Origin: Frankia casuarinae
Lineage (GTDB): Bacteria; Actinomycetota; Actinomycetes; Frankiales; Frankiaceae
Direction: 5' to 3'
Length of the DNA stretch: 64,000 nt
Assembly (NCBI RefSeq): GCF_000013345.1
Contig: NC_007777.1
Location: 372,001 to 436,000 of the forward strand
The position numbers were made by a program, and so were the translations under genes. The notes beneath the pieces were generated by a model. That model saw nothing but the letters and a program-made list of their open reading frames with translations. It ran no database searches and was not told the origin of the DNA. Every line of letters begins with the position of its first letter. The stretch's first letter is position 1. This document shows positions 16,587 through 25,521 of this stretch, in pieces.

Positions 16587-17458
16587 TCAGAATTGCCGCC
16601 GTCGGCGACATCCACCTGGGCGTGGACAGCCGCGGAACCTTCGCACCGCTGCTGCGTGGACTCGCCGGTCGGGCGGACGTGCTGCTGCTGGCCGGTGATC
16701 TCACCCAGCGGGGGCTGCCGGCCGAGGCCGAGATCGTCGCGGCCGAGGTGGCGGACGCCGAGGTGCCCGTCGTCGCCGTCCTGGGTAATCACGACTACCA
16801 CGGCGGTGCCGAGAACGAGATCATCGAAATGCTGGCCGATGCTGGCGTGACCGTCCTCGAAGGCGGCGGCACGGTCCTCGACATCGACGGCCGCCGTCTC
16901 GGAATCGCCGGCGTCAAGGGATTTGGCGGGGGGTTCGCCGGGGCCAGCGGAAGCGACTTCGGCGAACCACTGATGAAGGCGTTCATCCGGCACACGAAGG
17001 ACGCCGGATCCCGGCTGCGCGGTGCGCTGGAAAGTCTGGATTGCGAAATCCGTGTGGCTTTGATGCACTATGCTCCGGTACCGGACACGCTCATCGGCGA
17101 GCGAACCGAGATCTTCCCGTTTCTCGGCAGCTACCACCTTGCCGAGGCGGTGGACGCGGGGGCCGCCTGCCTTGCGCTGCACGGTCACGCCCATGCCGGT
17201 TCGGAGCACGGGATGACGGCCGGTGGGGTGCCGGTCCGTAACGTGGCCCGGCCGGTGATCAGGAAAGCCTATGCGCTTTACGGGGTGGGCGAGATGGCCA
17301 CCACCGGGCGCCCGGGCTCGGACCGCGCGGGCCTACAGCGCTCGGCTGGCGCCGCCAGCCCGGCCGTCGTCCCGCCAGCCGTCCCGCCAACCGGTCCGGC
17401 AGCCGGGACGCCCCGCTCCGCGGCGGACAGCCCCTCGACGCTGTCCCGCCCCAGTTAG
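16583..17458 (+). CDS. Calcineurin-like metallophosphoesterase
   Basis: This is a 291-residue cytoplasmic phosphoesterase with all five family motifs: GDIHLG, AGDLTQRG, VLGNHDYHGG, LMHYAPVP and LHGHAHAGSEHG, so the dinuclear metal centre looks intact. Residues beyond about 240 form a Pro/Ala-rich tail without structure. Its start overlaps the NTase-BON stop by 4 bp (ATGA), which implies translational coupling and a shared task. The substrate cannot be read from sequence. Class III cyclic-nucleotide or nucleotide-phosphate esterases are the closest general type. Confidence 0.9.
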   Translation: MIRIAAVGDIHLGVDSRGTFAPLLRGLAGRADVLLLAGDLTQRGLPAEAEIVAAEVADAEVPVVAVLGNHDYHGGAENEIIEMLADAGVTVLEGGGTVLDIDGRRLGIAGVKGFGGGFAGASGSDFGEPLMKAFIRHTKDAGSRLRGALESLDCEIRVALMHYAPVPDTLIGERTEIFPFLGSYHLAEAVDAGAACLALHGHAHAGSEHGMTAGGVPVRNVARPVIRKAYALYGVGEMATTGRPGSDRAGLQRSAGAASPAVVPPAVPPTGPAAGTPRSAADSPSTLSRPS

Positions 17459-17472
17459 CTATTCCGCGGTAG

Positions 17473-18369
17473 CTATCCCGCCCCAGGCAGCCGTACCCGG
17501 ACCTCACCATCGGAGATCCACACATCGAACCGCGGCTGGGGCGCGGTCGCGGGACCATGCACCACCGCGCCGTCCGTCACCCGGAAGGTGCTGCCGTGCC
17601 AGGGGCAGCGCAGGCAGGTGAAGCCGTCCCTTCGGATGATCTCTCCCTTGTGCAGTGGTCCGGACAGGTGGCTGCACCGGCCGGCCAGTACGTCGACGTG
17701 GTCTCCCTTCCGGAGGAGGACGACCGGCACATCCCGCAACAGCCGCGCCTCGGGTCGGCCGTCCGCCAGTTCGTCCAGAAGGGCGAGCGGATGCCAACCG
17801 GGCGGCAGCAGGTGGGGTACCTCCTCGGTGTGGTTGGCTCCCGACGCCTGCCGGTAGGCCAGATGACCGCCGAGGTAGGCCGACGTGCTGGCCGTGGCGA
17901 GGCCGAGCAGCGCGAGACGACGGCCGAGGCGGCCGTTGCCACGCCATCGGATGCCGAGCGAGGCGGCGTAGCAGCAGGCCGCCAGACTGTTCGTCGCGGC
18001 GTGCGCCACCCCGACCCGCAGTTGGCGCTCATGCAGCTCGGAGTAGTCGGCGAGGCCGCTGGCGGCGGCCGAGACCGCCGCGAGCAACCCCGTGGCGATC
18101 AGTACCCGGGCCGCCCGTTCGGACCCCTCGTGACGTCCCGCGAGCAGGTCCACGATTCCCGCGGAGATCCAGGTTCCGATGGGGAGCGCAGCGAGCGCCG
18201 GATGCAGAGGGTGACCGAGCGGCACGCCGTGCAGGGTGTCCCGGATGGTCCCGTCGTGCAGGGAGCGGCGGACCATGTCACGGATCTTCACTGCCACCGG
18301 GTCGAGAGCTTCGGCCCGCTCCAGGCGTTCGGCGGGTCTGACCAACACGTTGTGGGGTATCCGCACCAT
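17473..18369 (-). CDS. DUF2231-Rieske [2Fe-2S] fusion membrane protein
   Basis: This 298-residue protein has two parts. Residues about 45-170 form a DUF2231 membrane unit of four helices (LHPALAALPIGTWISAGIVD, VAHAATNSLAACCYAASLGI). Residues about 190-295 are a Rieske domain with both cluster motifs, CSHLSG and CPWHGS, so the iron-sulfur centre looks complete. DUF2231 is proposed to bind haem in some relatives. I infer a membrane electron-transfer protein. It converges on the metallophosphoesterase gene, with 14 bp between the stops. Confidence 0.9.
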   Translation of the reverse strand: MVRIPHNVLVRPAERLERAEALDPVAVKIRDMVRRSLHDGTIRDTLHGVPLGHPLHPALAALPIGTWISAGIVDLLAGRHEGSERAARVLIATGLLAAVSAAASGLADYSELHERQLRVGVAHAATNSLAACCYAASLGIRWRGNGRLGRRLALLGLATASTSAYLGGHLAYRQASGANHTEEVPHLLPPGWHPLALLDELADGRPEARLLRDVPVVLLRKGDHVDVLAGRCSHLSGPLHKGEIIRRDGFTCLRCPWHGSTFRVTDGAVVHGPATAPQPRFDVWISDGEVRVRLPGAG

Positions 18370-18495
18370 GGATGCCGGTGTTCCCGCCCATCGCTGGCCG
18401 TGAACATCTGCTGACCGGAGAAGCCGGGTGGCCCGATCGCGGGTTTGCTTCGTCCGTCAGCGCGCACCACTGAAACAGCGGAAAGGAACGAGAAC

Positions 18496-18924
18496 ATGGC
18501 AGTGGATCGCGGAAGCACCAAGCACGGCCCTGTGCGCGACGACATCTTGGCGCACGAGGTCGAGGGGCTTGTGCGGGCCGGGCGGGACACGCGGGCGGAG
18601 GAATGGCGCTCCGCTGAACCGTTCCCCGAGGAAGCGACCGGTGGCCCGCAGAACCTGGATGCCGCTGGGTCGCGGGTCGGTGTGCCGGCCGGGATGACGC
18701 CGGTGGACGTCGAGGAACGCTCCGAGCTCGCCCGCTGGCTCGGCCGGGCGGTCTTCCCCGCCAACCGTGACGAGATCATGGATCATCTGCGTCATCAGCA
18801 CGCCCCGGACCGGGTGGTTGACGAGGTCGCCGGTGCGCCGCCCGACATCCAGTTCACCTCGTTGGGCGCGCTGTGGCGGGTACTGCGACCCGGCCCTCCT
18901 CACGTGGAGTCACGGCGTCACTGA
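18496..18924 (+). CDS. DUF2795 domain protein
   Basis: This is a 142-residue soluble protein. ATG 18496 follows a good ribosome site (GGAAAGGAACGAGAAC). The N-terminal half is acidic and probably disordered. Residues about 75-130 match DUF2795 (ELARWLGRAVFPANRDEIMD, VVDEVAGAPPDIQFTSLGAL), a small helical module common in actinobacteria with no assigned function. It is transcribed divergently from the DUF2231-Rieske gene. Confidence 0.8.
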   Translation: MAVDRGSTKHGPVRDDILAHEVEGLVRAGRDTRAEEWRSAEPFPEEATGGPQNLDAAGSRVGVPAGMTPVDVEERSELARWLGRAVFPANRDEIMDHLRHQHAPDRVVDEVAGAPPDIQFTSLGALWRVLRPGPPHVESRRH

Positions 18925-19005
18925 ATCCGTCCGATGATCCATAATATGACCAACATCATGAAGTAGTCGGTATGACGCCGTAGCCGGCGGGGTACGGAAA
19001 CACCC

Positions 19006-19272
19006 GTGGGTGGCGGGCTCGCCGCGAGCGTTCTGCTGCTCGTCGGCTTCGCGATGATCGGAGCGTTCAACGTTTTTGCCTTCGGTGCCCTCGCCGGCCT
19101 GTGGGCGTTGGGTATCGCATGGATCATGGTGCTCGGCCCGCGGGCCATCGATCGCCGGGTCGTCCGCGCTCGGCTGCGGGAGGCGCTGCGGGGGGTGCGG
19201 CGGAGACGCCGGTGGCCCGGTGCCTTGTTCCCGTGGGCCCGGGACTGCGTGACACGCCGGTGGCCTGGGTAG
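19006..19272 (+). CDS. Small two-helix membrane protein (tentative)
   Basis: This would be an 88-residue frame from GTG 19006. Two hydrophobic stretches (LAASVLLLVGFAMIGAFNVF and FGALAGLWALGIAWIMVLG) are followed by a very Arg-rich tail (RRVVRARLREALRGVRRRRR), fitting positive-inside topology. There is no family match and the ribosome site is weak, so this may be a real small membrane protein or a chance frame. Confidence 0.45.
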   Translation: MGGGLAASVLLLVGFAMIGAFNVFAFGALAGLWALGIAWIMVLGPRAIDRRVVRARLREALRGVRRRRRWPGALFPWARDCVTRRWPG

Positions 19273-19281
19273 GACACGCCC

Positions 19282-19533
19282 ATGGGTACGAGTGGGTTCG
19301 GCTATGGCGACCAACGACCCGGATCAGGTGATCTGCTGCAGACCCTCGTAGCCGGTCTGGATCAGACGGAGCGGGAAGATACCCTGCGGCTGTTGCGACG
19401 GCGGCTGGTGGAGGACCGGGCCGCCGCGTGCGGCGGCCAGCGGGACCGTCAGGTGGATGTCGGCCCGCGGACCCGGGCGGCGCGTGGGCCGACGAAATCG
19501 CAGGCCGCGGGCATCCATCGTCACCGCGGATGA
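19282..19533 (+). CDS. Hypothetical small protein (doubtful)
   Basis: This 83-residue frame contains one plausible helix (DLLQTLVAGLDQTEREDTLR) and then an Arg-rich tail. It sits 10 bp after the small membrane-protein frame, which would fit an operon, but codon pattern and ribosome site give little support. Confidence 0.25.
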   Translation: MGTSGFGYGDQRPGSGDLLQTLVAGLDQTEREDTLRLLRRRLVEDRAAACGGQRDRQVDVGPRTRAARGPTKSQAAGIHRHRG

Positions 19534-19564
19534 ACGGTGGCGTCAGGATGAACGGTGGCGTCAG
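19529..19564. repeat. Two tandem copies of an 18-bp unit
   Basis: gatgaacggtggcgtcag occurs twice in a row, running into the 3' end of the FmdB-like gene (stop at 19561-19563). Confidence 0.7.
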
Positions 19565-19791
19565 CCGCAGCAGCCGCCGCCGCAGCACGCGCCCCCGCCG
19601 GCGGACGGCGAGGCCATAGCCGGAGCCGGCGTGGCCGAGCCGCGGCTGACGGCGATCGCAGAGAAGATCCGCGAGGTCTCGGTGTGTCCGGAGGGGCAGC
19701 TCACCGCGCTGTCCGGCACGGACTCGTGCATGCTGCGGCGAACCTCGAACGATGCGTCACATACCCGGCAGCGGTAGTCGTAGGCAGGCAC
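19561..19791 (-). CDS. FmdB-family zinc-ribbon protein
   Basis: This 76-residue protein starts at GTG 19789-19791. The family signature is MPAYDYRCRVCDASFEV. The first CxxC knuckle is intact. The second reads CPSGH, so the fourth ligand would be His or shifted, not Cys. The Ala/Pro/Ser-rich C-terminus ends in a Cys/Gly cluster (GGACCGGGCCG) that could bind metal. FmdB proteins are small putative regulators of amide-related genes. The adjacent divergent asparaginase, an amidase, makes a regulatory link conceivable. Confidence 0.85.
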   Translation of the reverse strand: MPAYDYRCRVCDASFEVRRSMHESVPDSAVSCPSGHTETSRIFSAIAVSRGSATPAPAMASPSAGGGACCGGGCCG

Positions 19792-19885
19792 GGCACCAGG
19801 ATATGCGGCCGCCGTGAGGCGAGCGTCGGATTCGGCGGATGGCGAGAACGGGTGAGCGGGAGAAGGCCCGACGTACGCTGGCTGT

Positions 19886-20917
19886 ATGCAGCCGCCGGAG
19901 GGCCCGCAGGTGGTCGCCGAGGTTGTCCGGGGGCTGCGCGGCGGTGCGCCGTTCGTGGAGAGTTGCCATCACGGCACCGTCATCGGCCTCGGTCGGGATG
20001 GGGACAGCGCGCTCACCGTCGGCGTGCCCGACCACCCGATCTTCCCCCGATCGGCGGTCAAGCCCCTTCAGGCCGCCGCGATGCTTCGTGCCGGGCTGGA
20101 CGGCATCTTCCTGAGCCGGGAGATCCCCGGTGACCTGCTTGCCATCGTGTCCAGTTCCCACAGCGGCGAGCCGGTGCATCTCGCGCGGGTGCTGGAGATC
20201 CTCTCGGTAGCGGGCGTCTCCGTCGACACCCTGCGCTGTCCCGCCGATCTTCCGTTGGGCCCGGCCGCGGCCCAGGCGCACCTTCGCGCCGGGGGCCGCG
20301 CGGAGCCGGTGCTGATGAACTGCTCCGGCAAGCATGCGGGGATGATCGCCTGCTGCGTGGCGGCCGGCTGGCCGATCGAGAACTACACCGACCCCGATCA
20401 TCCGTTGCAGCAGGTGATCCGGCGCACGATCGAGGAGCTGATCGGCGAGGAGATCGTCGCGACCAGCGTGGACGGGTGCGGGGCCCCGTTGTTCGCGTTC
20501 TCGCTCACGGGCCTGGCTCGCGGGCTGCGGGCGATGGTCCGGGCCGCGCCGGGCGGCCCCGAGCGGCGGGTCATCAACGCCATGCGGGCGCATCCCGAGC
20601 TGATCGGGGGTGTTGGCCGGTCCGACACCGACCTGATGCGGGCGGTACCCGGCGTCGTCGCGAAGAACGGCGCCGAGGGTGTCACGGTGGTGGCGACGTC
20701 CGAGGGTCACGCGGTCGCGGTCAAGATCGCGGATGGGAGCGGGCGGCCCGGCGTCCCGGTCGCGCTGGCCGTGCTGACCCGCCTGGGTGCTCTTCCCGGT
20801 CCGGACGCCCCCGGGCACCAGGAGCTCGACTTCGCCCAGCTCGCCGTGCTCGGGGCGCCCACGGTGCTCGGCGGCGGGCGCCCGGCCGGTTCCCTACGCG
20901 TGCGGCTACCGGTCTGA
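19886..20917 (+). CDS. Asparaginase II family (Rhizobium-type) amidohydrolase
   Basis: This is a 343-residue cytoplasmic enzyme expected to hydrolyse L-asparagine to aspartate and ammonia. It belongs to the Asparaginase_II family, unrelated to E. coli AnsA/AnsB. Conserved active-site groups are visible: FPRSAVKPLQA (Ser and Lys), SSSHSGEPVH (second Ser), MNCSGKHAGM (Cys and Lys that bind zinc in the Rhizobium enzyme) and SVDGCGAPLF (second zinc Cys). Length matches the family. The stop overlaps the convergent J-domain gene by 12 bp. Confidence 0.93.
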   Translation: MQPPEGPQVVAEVVRGLRGGAPFVESCHHGTVIGLGRDGDSALTVGVPDHPIFPRSAVKPLQAAAMLRAGLDGIFLSREIPGDLLAIVSSSHSGEPVHLARVLEILSVAGVSVDTLRCPADLPLGPAAAQAHLRAGGRAEPVLMNCSGKHAGMIACCVAAGWPIENYTDPDHPLQQVIRRTIEELIGEEIVATSVDGCGAPLFAFSLTGLARGLRAMVRAAPGGPERRVINAMRAHPELIGGVGRSDTDLMRAVPGVVAKNGAEGVTVVATSEGHAVAVKIADGSGRPGVPVALAVLTRLGALPGPDAPGHQELDFAQLAVLGAPTVLGGGRPAGSLRVRLPV

Positions 20918-21478
20918 TCCGGGCGGGGGAGTGCGGTCGGCGCGGACGCCCCGGTCCTCGCCTGCTCGGGGACGGGGGTCGGAAGGCGCCCGACGGGGAC
21001 GGCTCGCCACGGTGACCGCGACGGGTGGGATCATCGCCGCGACCACCATCATGATCATGGCGGCGGTCACGGAGTACAGCCGCACCACGGTGCCTGCCGA
21101 GATGAACAGGGTCAGCGCCACCAGCATCAGGGCGAGGTAGCGGCGACGGACCATCGGATCGGCACCCGGGCCCGGTGCACCCGGGCCCGGTGCGGATGGG
21201 CCCGGTGATGATCGGCCCGGCGCGGATGGGCCCGGTGATGATCGGCGCGGCGCGGACGGGTGAGGCGTGCCGGCGGCGAGGCGCAGGTCGTAGCGGCGCC
21301 GCCGGTCGGGGTCGCCGAGAACGCGGTAGGCGAGGGTGACCCGATCGAAGGCCGGTGACGAACCACCGGCGTCGGGATGGGTGCGGCGGGCGGCCACGCG
21401 GTAGGCATGCCGGATCTGCTCGGCGGTGGCGCTGGGCGGTACGTCCAGCACCTCGTACAGCGAGCGTTGCACGCGCAT
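20906..21478 (-). CDS. Membrane-anchored J-domain (DnaJ-like) protein
   Basis: This has about 190 residues from ATG 21478, preceded by AGGAG at eight-base spacing; an in-frame ATG at 21496 lacks such a site. The N-terminal J domain has SLYEVLDVPPSATAEQIRHA and the Hsp70-activating HPD (RRTHPDAGG). A Ser/Pro/Gly/Ala linker built from 30-bp repeats follows. Two hydrophobic helices come next (YLALMLVALTLFISAGTVV and TAAMIMMVVAAMIPPVAVTV). The tail is Arg/Pro-rich. It would recruit an Hsp70 to the membrane. Whether it serves the Hsp70-WD40 protein 14 kb away is unknown. Confidence 0.88.
   Translation of the reverse strand: MRVQRSLYEVLDVPPSATAEQIRHAYRVAARRTHPDAGGSSPAFDRVTLAYRVLGDPDRRRRYDLRLAAGTPHPSAPRRSSPGPSAPGRSSPGPSAPGPGAPGPGADPMVRRRYLALMLVALTLFISAGTVVRLYSVTAAMIMMVVAAMIPPVAVTVASRPRRAPSDPRPRAGEDRGVRADRTPPPGSDR
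21163..21262. repeat. In-frame 30-bp repeat in the J-protein linker
   Basis: About three copies of a 30-bp unit composed of related halves (ggcccggcgcggat and gggcccggtgatgatc) encode SSPGPSAPGR-type decapeptides between the J domain and the membrane helices. Beyond it the period loosens to GAPGPG units. Confidence 0.75.
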
Positions 21479-21748
21479 CGGGGTGTCTCCTGCCATTGCC
21501 GACCACCCGACCGGGCGGCCGCGAGCCCGGTGTCATGGCGAAAGTACCTACACATGACCAGAATGGGCCTTGGACGGCCCGGGGCGAGCGCGAGTCGGGA
21601 GGCCGGGACAGCGGCAAAATAGGATTTTCTGTGCGTTGTGGCTCTTGGCTCTCAGGATCGTCTTATCGGGCGTGCCGGCCTCATTCCGGTTCGGCCGACG
21701 GCGCGCTCGGGGCGCCGCGTGCACACCAGGGTGGGACAGGATGGGTGG

Positions 21749-23140
21749 ATGGGGCAACGGCAGAACTCGGAGATTGTCACCGAGGTCGCGTCGCTGGTAC
21801 AGGATCCGGACATCGCCGAGCGGCTGACCGTGACCGGACCCGCCGACGTCCTGCCCAGCCTCTACCGGGTGACGACGGTGGCGACCGCGTCGGTGGCGGC
21901 CGCGGCCGTCGGGGCTAGCCGCCTGCTCGCGGCCCGCGGCGGCGGGGCCCCGCCGGAGGTCACCGTGGACACTCGTCACGCGAGTGCGGTCTTCCGCAGC
22001 GAACGGTACCTGCGAGTGGCCGGCAAGCCACCGCCGAGCCCGTGGGACCCGATCTCCGGGTACTACCGCACCGGGGACGACCGGTGGATCCAGCTGCACT
22101 GCAACTTCCCGCACCACCGCAACGGGATCCTGGATCTTCTTGGGACGCCGGGCGAGCGCGCCGCCGTCGAACGGGTCATCCGCCGTTTCGAGGCCGAGCC
22201 GCTGGAACTCGAGCTGCACGCCATGGGTCTGTGCGCCAGCATGGCCCGTAGCGAGCGGGAGTGGCGCGAGCACCGGCAGGCCCGGGCGGTTGACGAGCTT
22301 CCCCTCGTCGAGGTGCGCCGGCTCGGCGACGGCCCGGCGCTCGCCGCGCCCCCGGCCGAGACGCCGGCCGCGGGTCTGCGGGTGCTCGACCTGACCCGGG
22401 TCATTGCCGGTCCCGTCGCCGGTCGCACGCTGGCCGCCTACGGAGCCGACGTCCTGCGGGTCGGCGCCGCCCACCTGCCGGAGGTGCACACGGTGCTCGT
22501 CGACACCGGGTTCGGCAAGCGCAACGCCTTCCTCAACCTGCGGGTGACCGCGGACGCCCGCCGGCTGCGCGAGCTGATCGCCTCGGCGGACGTGGTGCTC
22601 CAGGCTTACCGGCCGATGGCCCTCGACCGGCTCGGCTTCGGCCCGGAGGCGGTCGCCAGGATCCGGCCGGGCATCGTCTGCGCGACCATCACCGCGTATG
22701 GACGGCAGGGCCCCTGGAGCGGTCTGCGCGGGTTCGACAGTCTGGTCCAGACCGCGTCCGGCATCGCGACCGCCGCCGCGGCGGTGACCCGGTCCGACCG
22801 CCCCGTGCCGCTGCCGGCACAGGCCCTTGATCATTCGACTGGCTACCTCACCGTCTACGGGGTGCTGGACGCGCTGGCGCGCCGGGCGACCGAGGGGGGC
22901 AGCTGGCACGTCGGTGTGTCCCTGACCCGGACCGGTCGTTGGCTGCAGGGGCTGGGACACCACGACACGCTCGCGCTCCCCGACCCGACCCGGGAGGAGG
23001 CCGAGGAGTTCTGCGCCACGATGAACAGCGAGTTCGGACCCCTGTCGTACATCCGCCCGGCCGCCACCGTGGCCGGCGTCGCGCCGAGCTGGAGCTCCCC
23101 GCCGGCACAGCTGGGCACCAGCCCGGCGGTCTGGGCATAG
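21749..23140 (+). CDS. CoA-transferase family III (CaiB/BaiF-like) protein
   Basis: This has about 463 residues from ATG 21749; GTG 21731 is an in-frame alternative. Class III CoA transferases move CoA between carboxylic acids. The main domain begins near residue 205 (LRVLDLTRVIAGPVAGRTLA) and contains SADVVLQAYRPMALDRLGFG and GPWSGLRGFDSLVQTASG, where the Asp aligns with the catalytic Asp. The N-terminal 180 residues look like a second, degenerate half of the fold (GYYRTGDDRWIQLHCNFPHH), as in long mycobacterial homologues. It lies about 200 bp upstream of the liv-type operon on the same strand. A role in activating an imported acid is possible but unproven. Confidence 0.85.
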   Translation: MGQRQNSEIVTEVASLVQDPDIAERLTVTGPADVLPSLYRVTTVATASVAAAAVGASRLLAARGGGAPPEVTVDTRHASAVFRSERYLRVAGKPPPSPWDPISGYYRTGDDRWIQLHCNFPHHRNGILDLLGTPGERAAVERVIRRFEAEPLELELHAMGLCASMARSEREWREHRQARAVDELPLVEVRRLGDGPALAAPPAETPAAGLRVLDLTRVIAGPVAGRTLAAYGADVLRVGAAHLPEVHTVLVDTGFGKRNAFLNLRVTADARRLRELIASADVVLQAYRPMALDRLGFGPEAVARIRPGIVCATITAYGRQGPWSGLRGFDSLVQTASGIATAAAAVTRSDRPVPLPAQALDHSTGYLTVYGVLDALARRATEGGSWHVGVSLTRTGRWLQGLGHHDTLALPDPTREEAEEFCATMNSEFGPLSYIRPAATVAGVAPSWSSPPAQLGTSPAVWA

Positions 23141-23346
23141 CCATGCTGAGGTGCCGGGTTCCGCGGGATCGTGCCGGTGTGTAACCGTGCGCCGCCCCGT
23201 CCATCCGGGGGGTGGTGCGAATTGATGCTGGTTAGCACGTCATTCTCTATGCGGTGGCGCACCGGCTCGCGGGCCGGGCGCGTCGGGGTGACTGGGCCGG
23301 GCCATGGCATCGGAGTCGGGTCTGGCGGGACCGGAGGAGGAATTGC

Positions 23347-24516
23347 ATGGGTAGGCGCCCGCTCCTGGGAGCGATAGCCCTTGCCGCGACCGTGGCGTTG
23401 ACCGCGGCGGCCTGTGGAAGTGACAGTGGTTCGTCCTCGAACGGGAAGCAGACCATCACGATCGGCTTCCAGGGAGTTCTCTCGGGCGACAGCCAGCAGC
23501 TCGGTCTGAACGCCCTCTACGGCGTCCGGACGGCGATCGCCGAGGTCAACGCGGATGCGAGCGCGCCGTTCCAGCTCAAGCTCGTCGAATCCGACGATGG
23601 CGGCTCGCCGGATCAGGGCCCGACGGCAGCCCAGAAGCTGATCGATGACTCCAAGGTCGTCGCGGTGGTCGGCCCGATGTTCTCCGGCGCCACCAAGGCG
23701 AGCGAGCCGGCCTACACCCAGGCCGGGCTGCTGTCGGTGAGCCCGTCGGCGACGAACCCCGCGCTCACCACCCTGGGCTTCAAGACCTTCTACCGGGTCA
23801 TCGCCCCGGACACCGTGCAGGGCAAGGCCGCGGCCGACTACATCGCCACGGTGCTCAAGGCGACGAAGGTGTACTCGCTGGACGACAAGAGCGAGTACGG
23901 CACGGGCCTGTCGGGTGCGCTGGAGGCCGAGCTCAAAGCCAAGGGTGTCAACGCGACCCACGACGGCATCAACCCGACCAAGGACTACACCTCCGAGGCA
24001 ACGAAGATCATCGCTGCCGCGCCCGAGGTCCTCTACTACTCCGGCTACTACCCCGAGTTCGCGCTGCTGTCGAAGGCGCTGAAGGGCAAGGGCTTCACCG
24101 GAAAGATCATCAGCGGTGACGGCTCGCTCGACCCGCAGTACGTCGCGCAGGCCGGGGCCGCCGCGGCCGAGGGTGCCTACCTCACCTGCCCCTGCGGCGA
24201 CGCCAACACCGACCCGAAGGCCGCGTCCTTCGTCGCGTCCTACAAGAAGGTCAACAACGGGACGAAGCCCGGCACCTACTCCGGTGAGGCCTACGACGCC
24301 ACGCTCGCCCTCGCGGACGTCTTCAAGAAGCTCGGCAAGGACGTCACCCGGGAGTCCGTGACCGGCGCGTTCGGTTCCGTGAACTTCCCCGGCATCACCA
24401 AGACCGTGGTGTTCGAGCCCAACGGCGAGGTCAAGGGCTCCAACGTGTTCGTCTACCAGGTGAAGGGTGGACAGATCACCGTTCTCGGCAACATCGCGAA
24501 CCTGGTCAAGTCCTGA
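23347..24516 (+). CDS. livJ: Branched-chain amino acid-type ABC transporter substrate-binding lipoprotein
   Basis: This is a 389-residue extracellular binding protein. ATG 23347 has an ideal ribosome site (GGAGGAATTGC). The signal peptide ends in a lipobox, LTAAACGSDSG, with the lipidated Cys at residue 23. The mature protein is a Peripla_BP_6 type: TITIGFQGVLSGDSQQLG, AVVGPMFSGATKASEPAYTQ, KVYSLDDKSEYGTGLSGALE, and VFVYQVKGGQITVLG near the end. It is the first gene of a five-gene HAAT-type transporter. The actual ligand could be branched-chain amino acids, amides, urea or aromatic acids; the sequence alone does not decide. Confidence 0.93.
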   Translation: MGRRPLLGAIALAATVALTAAACGSDSGSSSNGKQTITIGFQGVLSGDSQQLGLNALYGVRTAIAEVNADASAPFQLKLVESDDGGSPDQGPTAAQKLIDDSKVVAVVGPMFSGATKASEPAYTQAGLLSVSPSATNPALTTLGFKTFYRVIAPDTVQGKAAADYIATVLKATKVYSLDDKSEYGTGLSGALEAELKAKGVNATHDGINPTKDYTSEATKIIAAAPEVLYYSGYYPEFALLSKALKGKGFTGKIISGDGSLDPQYVAQAGAAAAEGAYLTCPCGDANTDPKAASFVASYKKVNNGTKPGTYSGEAYDATLALADVFKKLGKDVTRESVTGAFGSVNFPGITKTVVFEPNGEVKGSNVFVYQVKGGQITVLGNIANLVKS

Positions 24517-24588
24517 TGTCGGTGCGGGCGGTGGCCGGGGGTGGGACGTCCGGCCACCGCTTCGCCTGGTGGTGAACGAGGCACACGG

Positions 24589-25521
24589 ATGGGTTTCCTC
24601 GACCAGTTCTGGCAGCTGACCGTCGACGGTCTGACGGTCGGCTCCCTGTACGCGGTCATCGCGCTCGGGTACACCCTCGTCTACGGGGTCCTCCAGCTCA
24701 TCAACTTCGCGCACAGCGAGGTCTTCATGCTGGGATCCTTCGGCGGGCTGTTCGCCGCCCGCGCCCTGCTGCCCGGGGACGGCTCGGTCCCGGGCGGCCT
24801 CGAATCGGTGGGCCTGGTGACCATGGGCCTCGGCGCCGGCGCGATCTGCGGCGGGCTCGCCGCCTTCACGCTCGAACGGGTGGCGTACCGGCCGCTGCGG
24901 CGCCGTTCCGCCCCCCGGCTGGCCTATCTCATCAGCGCCATCGGGGCCTCGCTGTTCGCGGTGAACCTTGCCGGCAAGGAGTTCGGCCGGCAGAATGTGG
25001 CCCTGCCCGACCTGTTCACCGACGGAACGGTGTTCACGCTGTTCGGAGCGGACGTCTCCACCCAGTCGCTGGTCATCTTCGCGGTCGCGATCGCGATATT
25101 GGTCGGACTGGACCGGCTGGTCGCGGGGACCCGGCTCGGGCAGGGCATCCGCGCGGTGGCCCAGGACGCCGACACCGCGGTTCTCATGGGCGTGAACGTC
25201 GAACGCATCATCATCGTCACGTTCGTGCTCGGCGGCCTGTTGGCCGGGGCCGGTGGCTTCCTGTACGCGATGACGTTCAACGCCTCTTACAGCATGGGGT
25301 TCGTCCCCGGGGTGAAGGCGTTCACCGCCGCGGTCCTCGGCGGCATCGGCAACGTGCGCGGGGCGATGCTCGGCGGCCTGCTCCTCGGATTGGTGGAAAG
25401 CTATGGCGGATATATCTTCCAGGCGTCCTACAAGGACGTGATCGCTTTCCTGGTCCTGGTCGGCATCCTGATGATCCGACCGTCCGGCCTGCTCGGGGAA
25501 CGTCTAGGGAGGGCAGCGTGA
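24589..25521 (+). CDS. livH: ABC transporter permease LivH
   Basis: This is a 310-residue inner-membrane permease with about eight helices. It has the typical opening FLDQFWQLTVDGLTVGSLYA, then LQLINFAHSEVFMLG, the cytoplasmic coupling loop GIRAVAQDADTAVLMGVNVE, and the end VRGAMLGGLLLGLVESYGG. It lies 72 bp after livJ and overlaps livM by 4 bp (GTGA). Confidence 0.95.
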   Translation: MGFLDQFWQLTVDGLTVGSLYAVIALGYTLVYGVLQLINFAHSEVFMLGSFGGLFAARALLPGDGSVPGGLESVGLVTMGLGAGAICGGLAAFTLERVAYRPLRRRSAPRLAYLISAIGASLFAVNLAGKEFGRQNVALPDLFTDGTVFTLFGADVSTQSLVIFAVAIAILVGLDRLVAGTRLGQGIRAVAQDADTAVLMGVNVERIIIVTFVLGGLLAGAGGFLYAMTFNASYSMGFVPGVKAFTAAVLGGIGNVRGAMLGGLLLGLVESYGGYIFQASYKDVIAFLVLVGILMIRPSGLLGERLGRAA

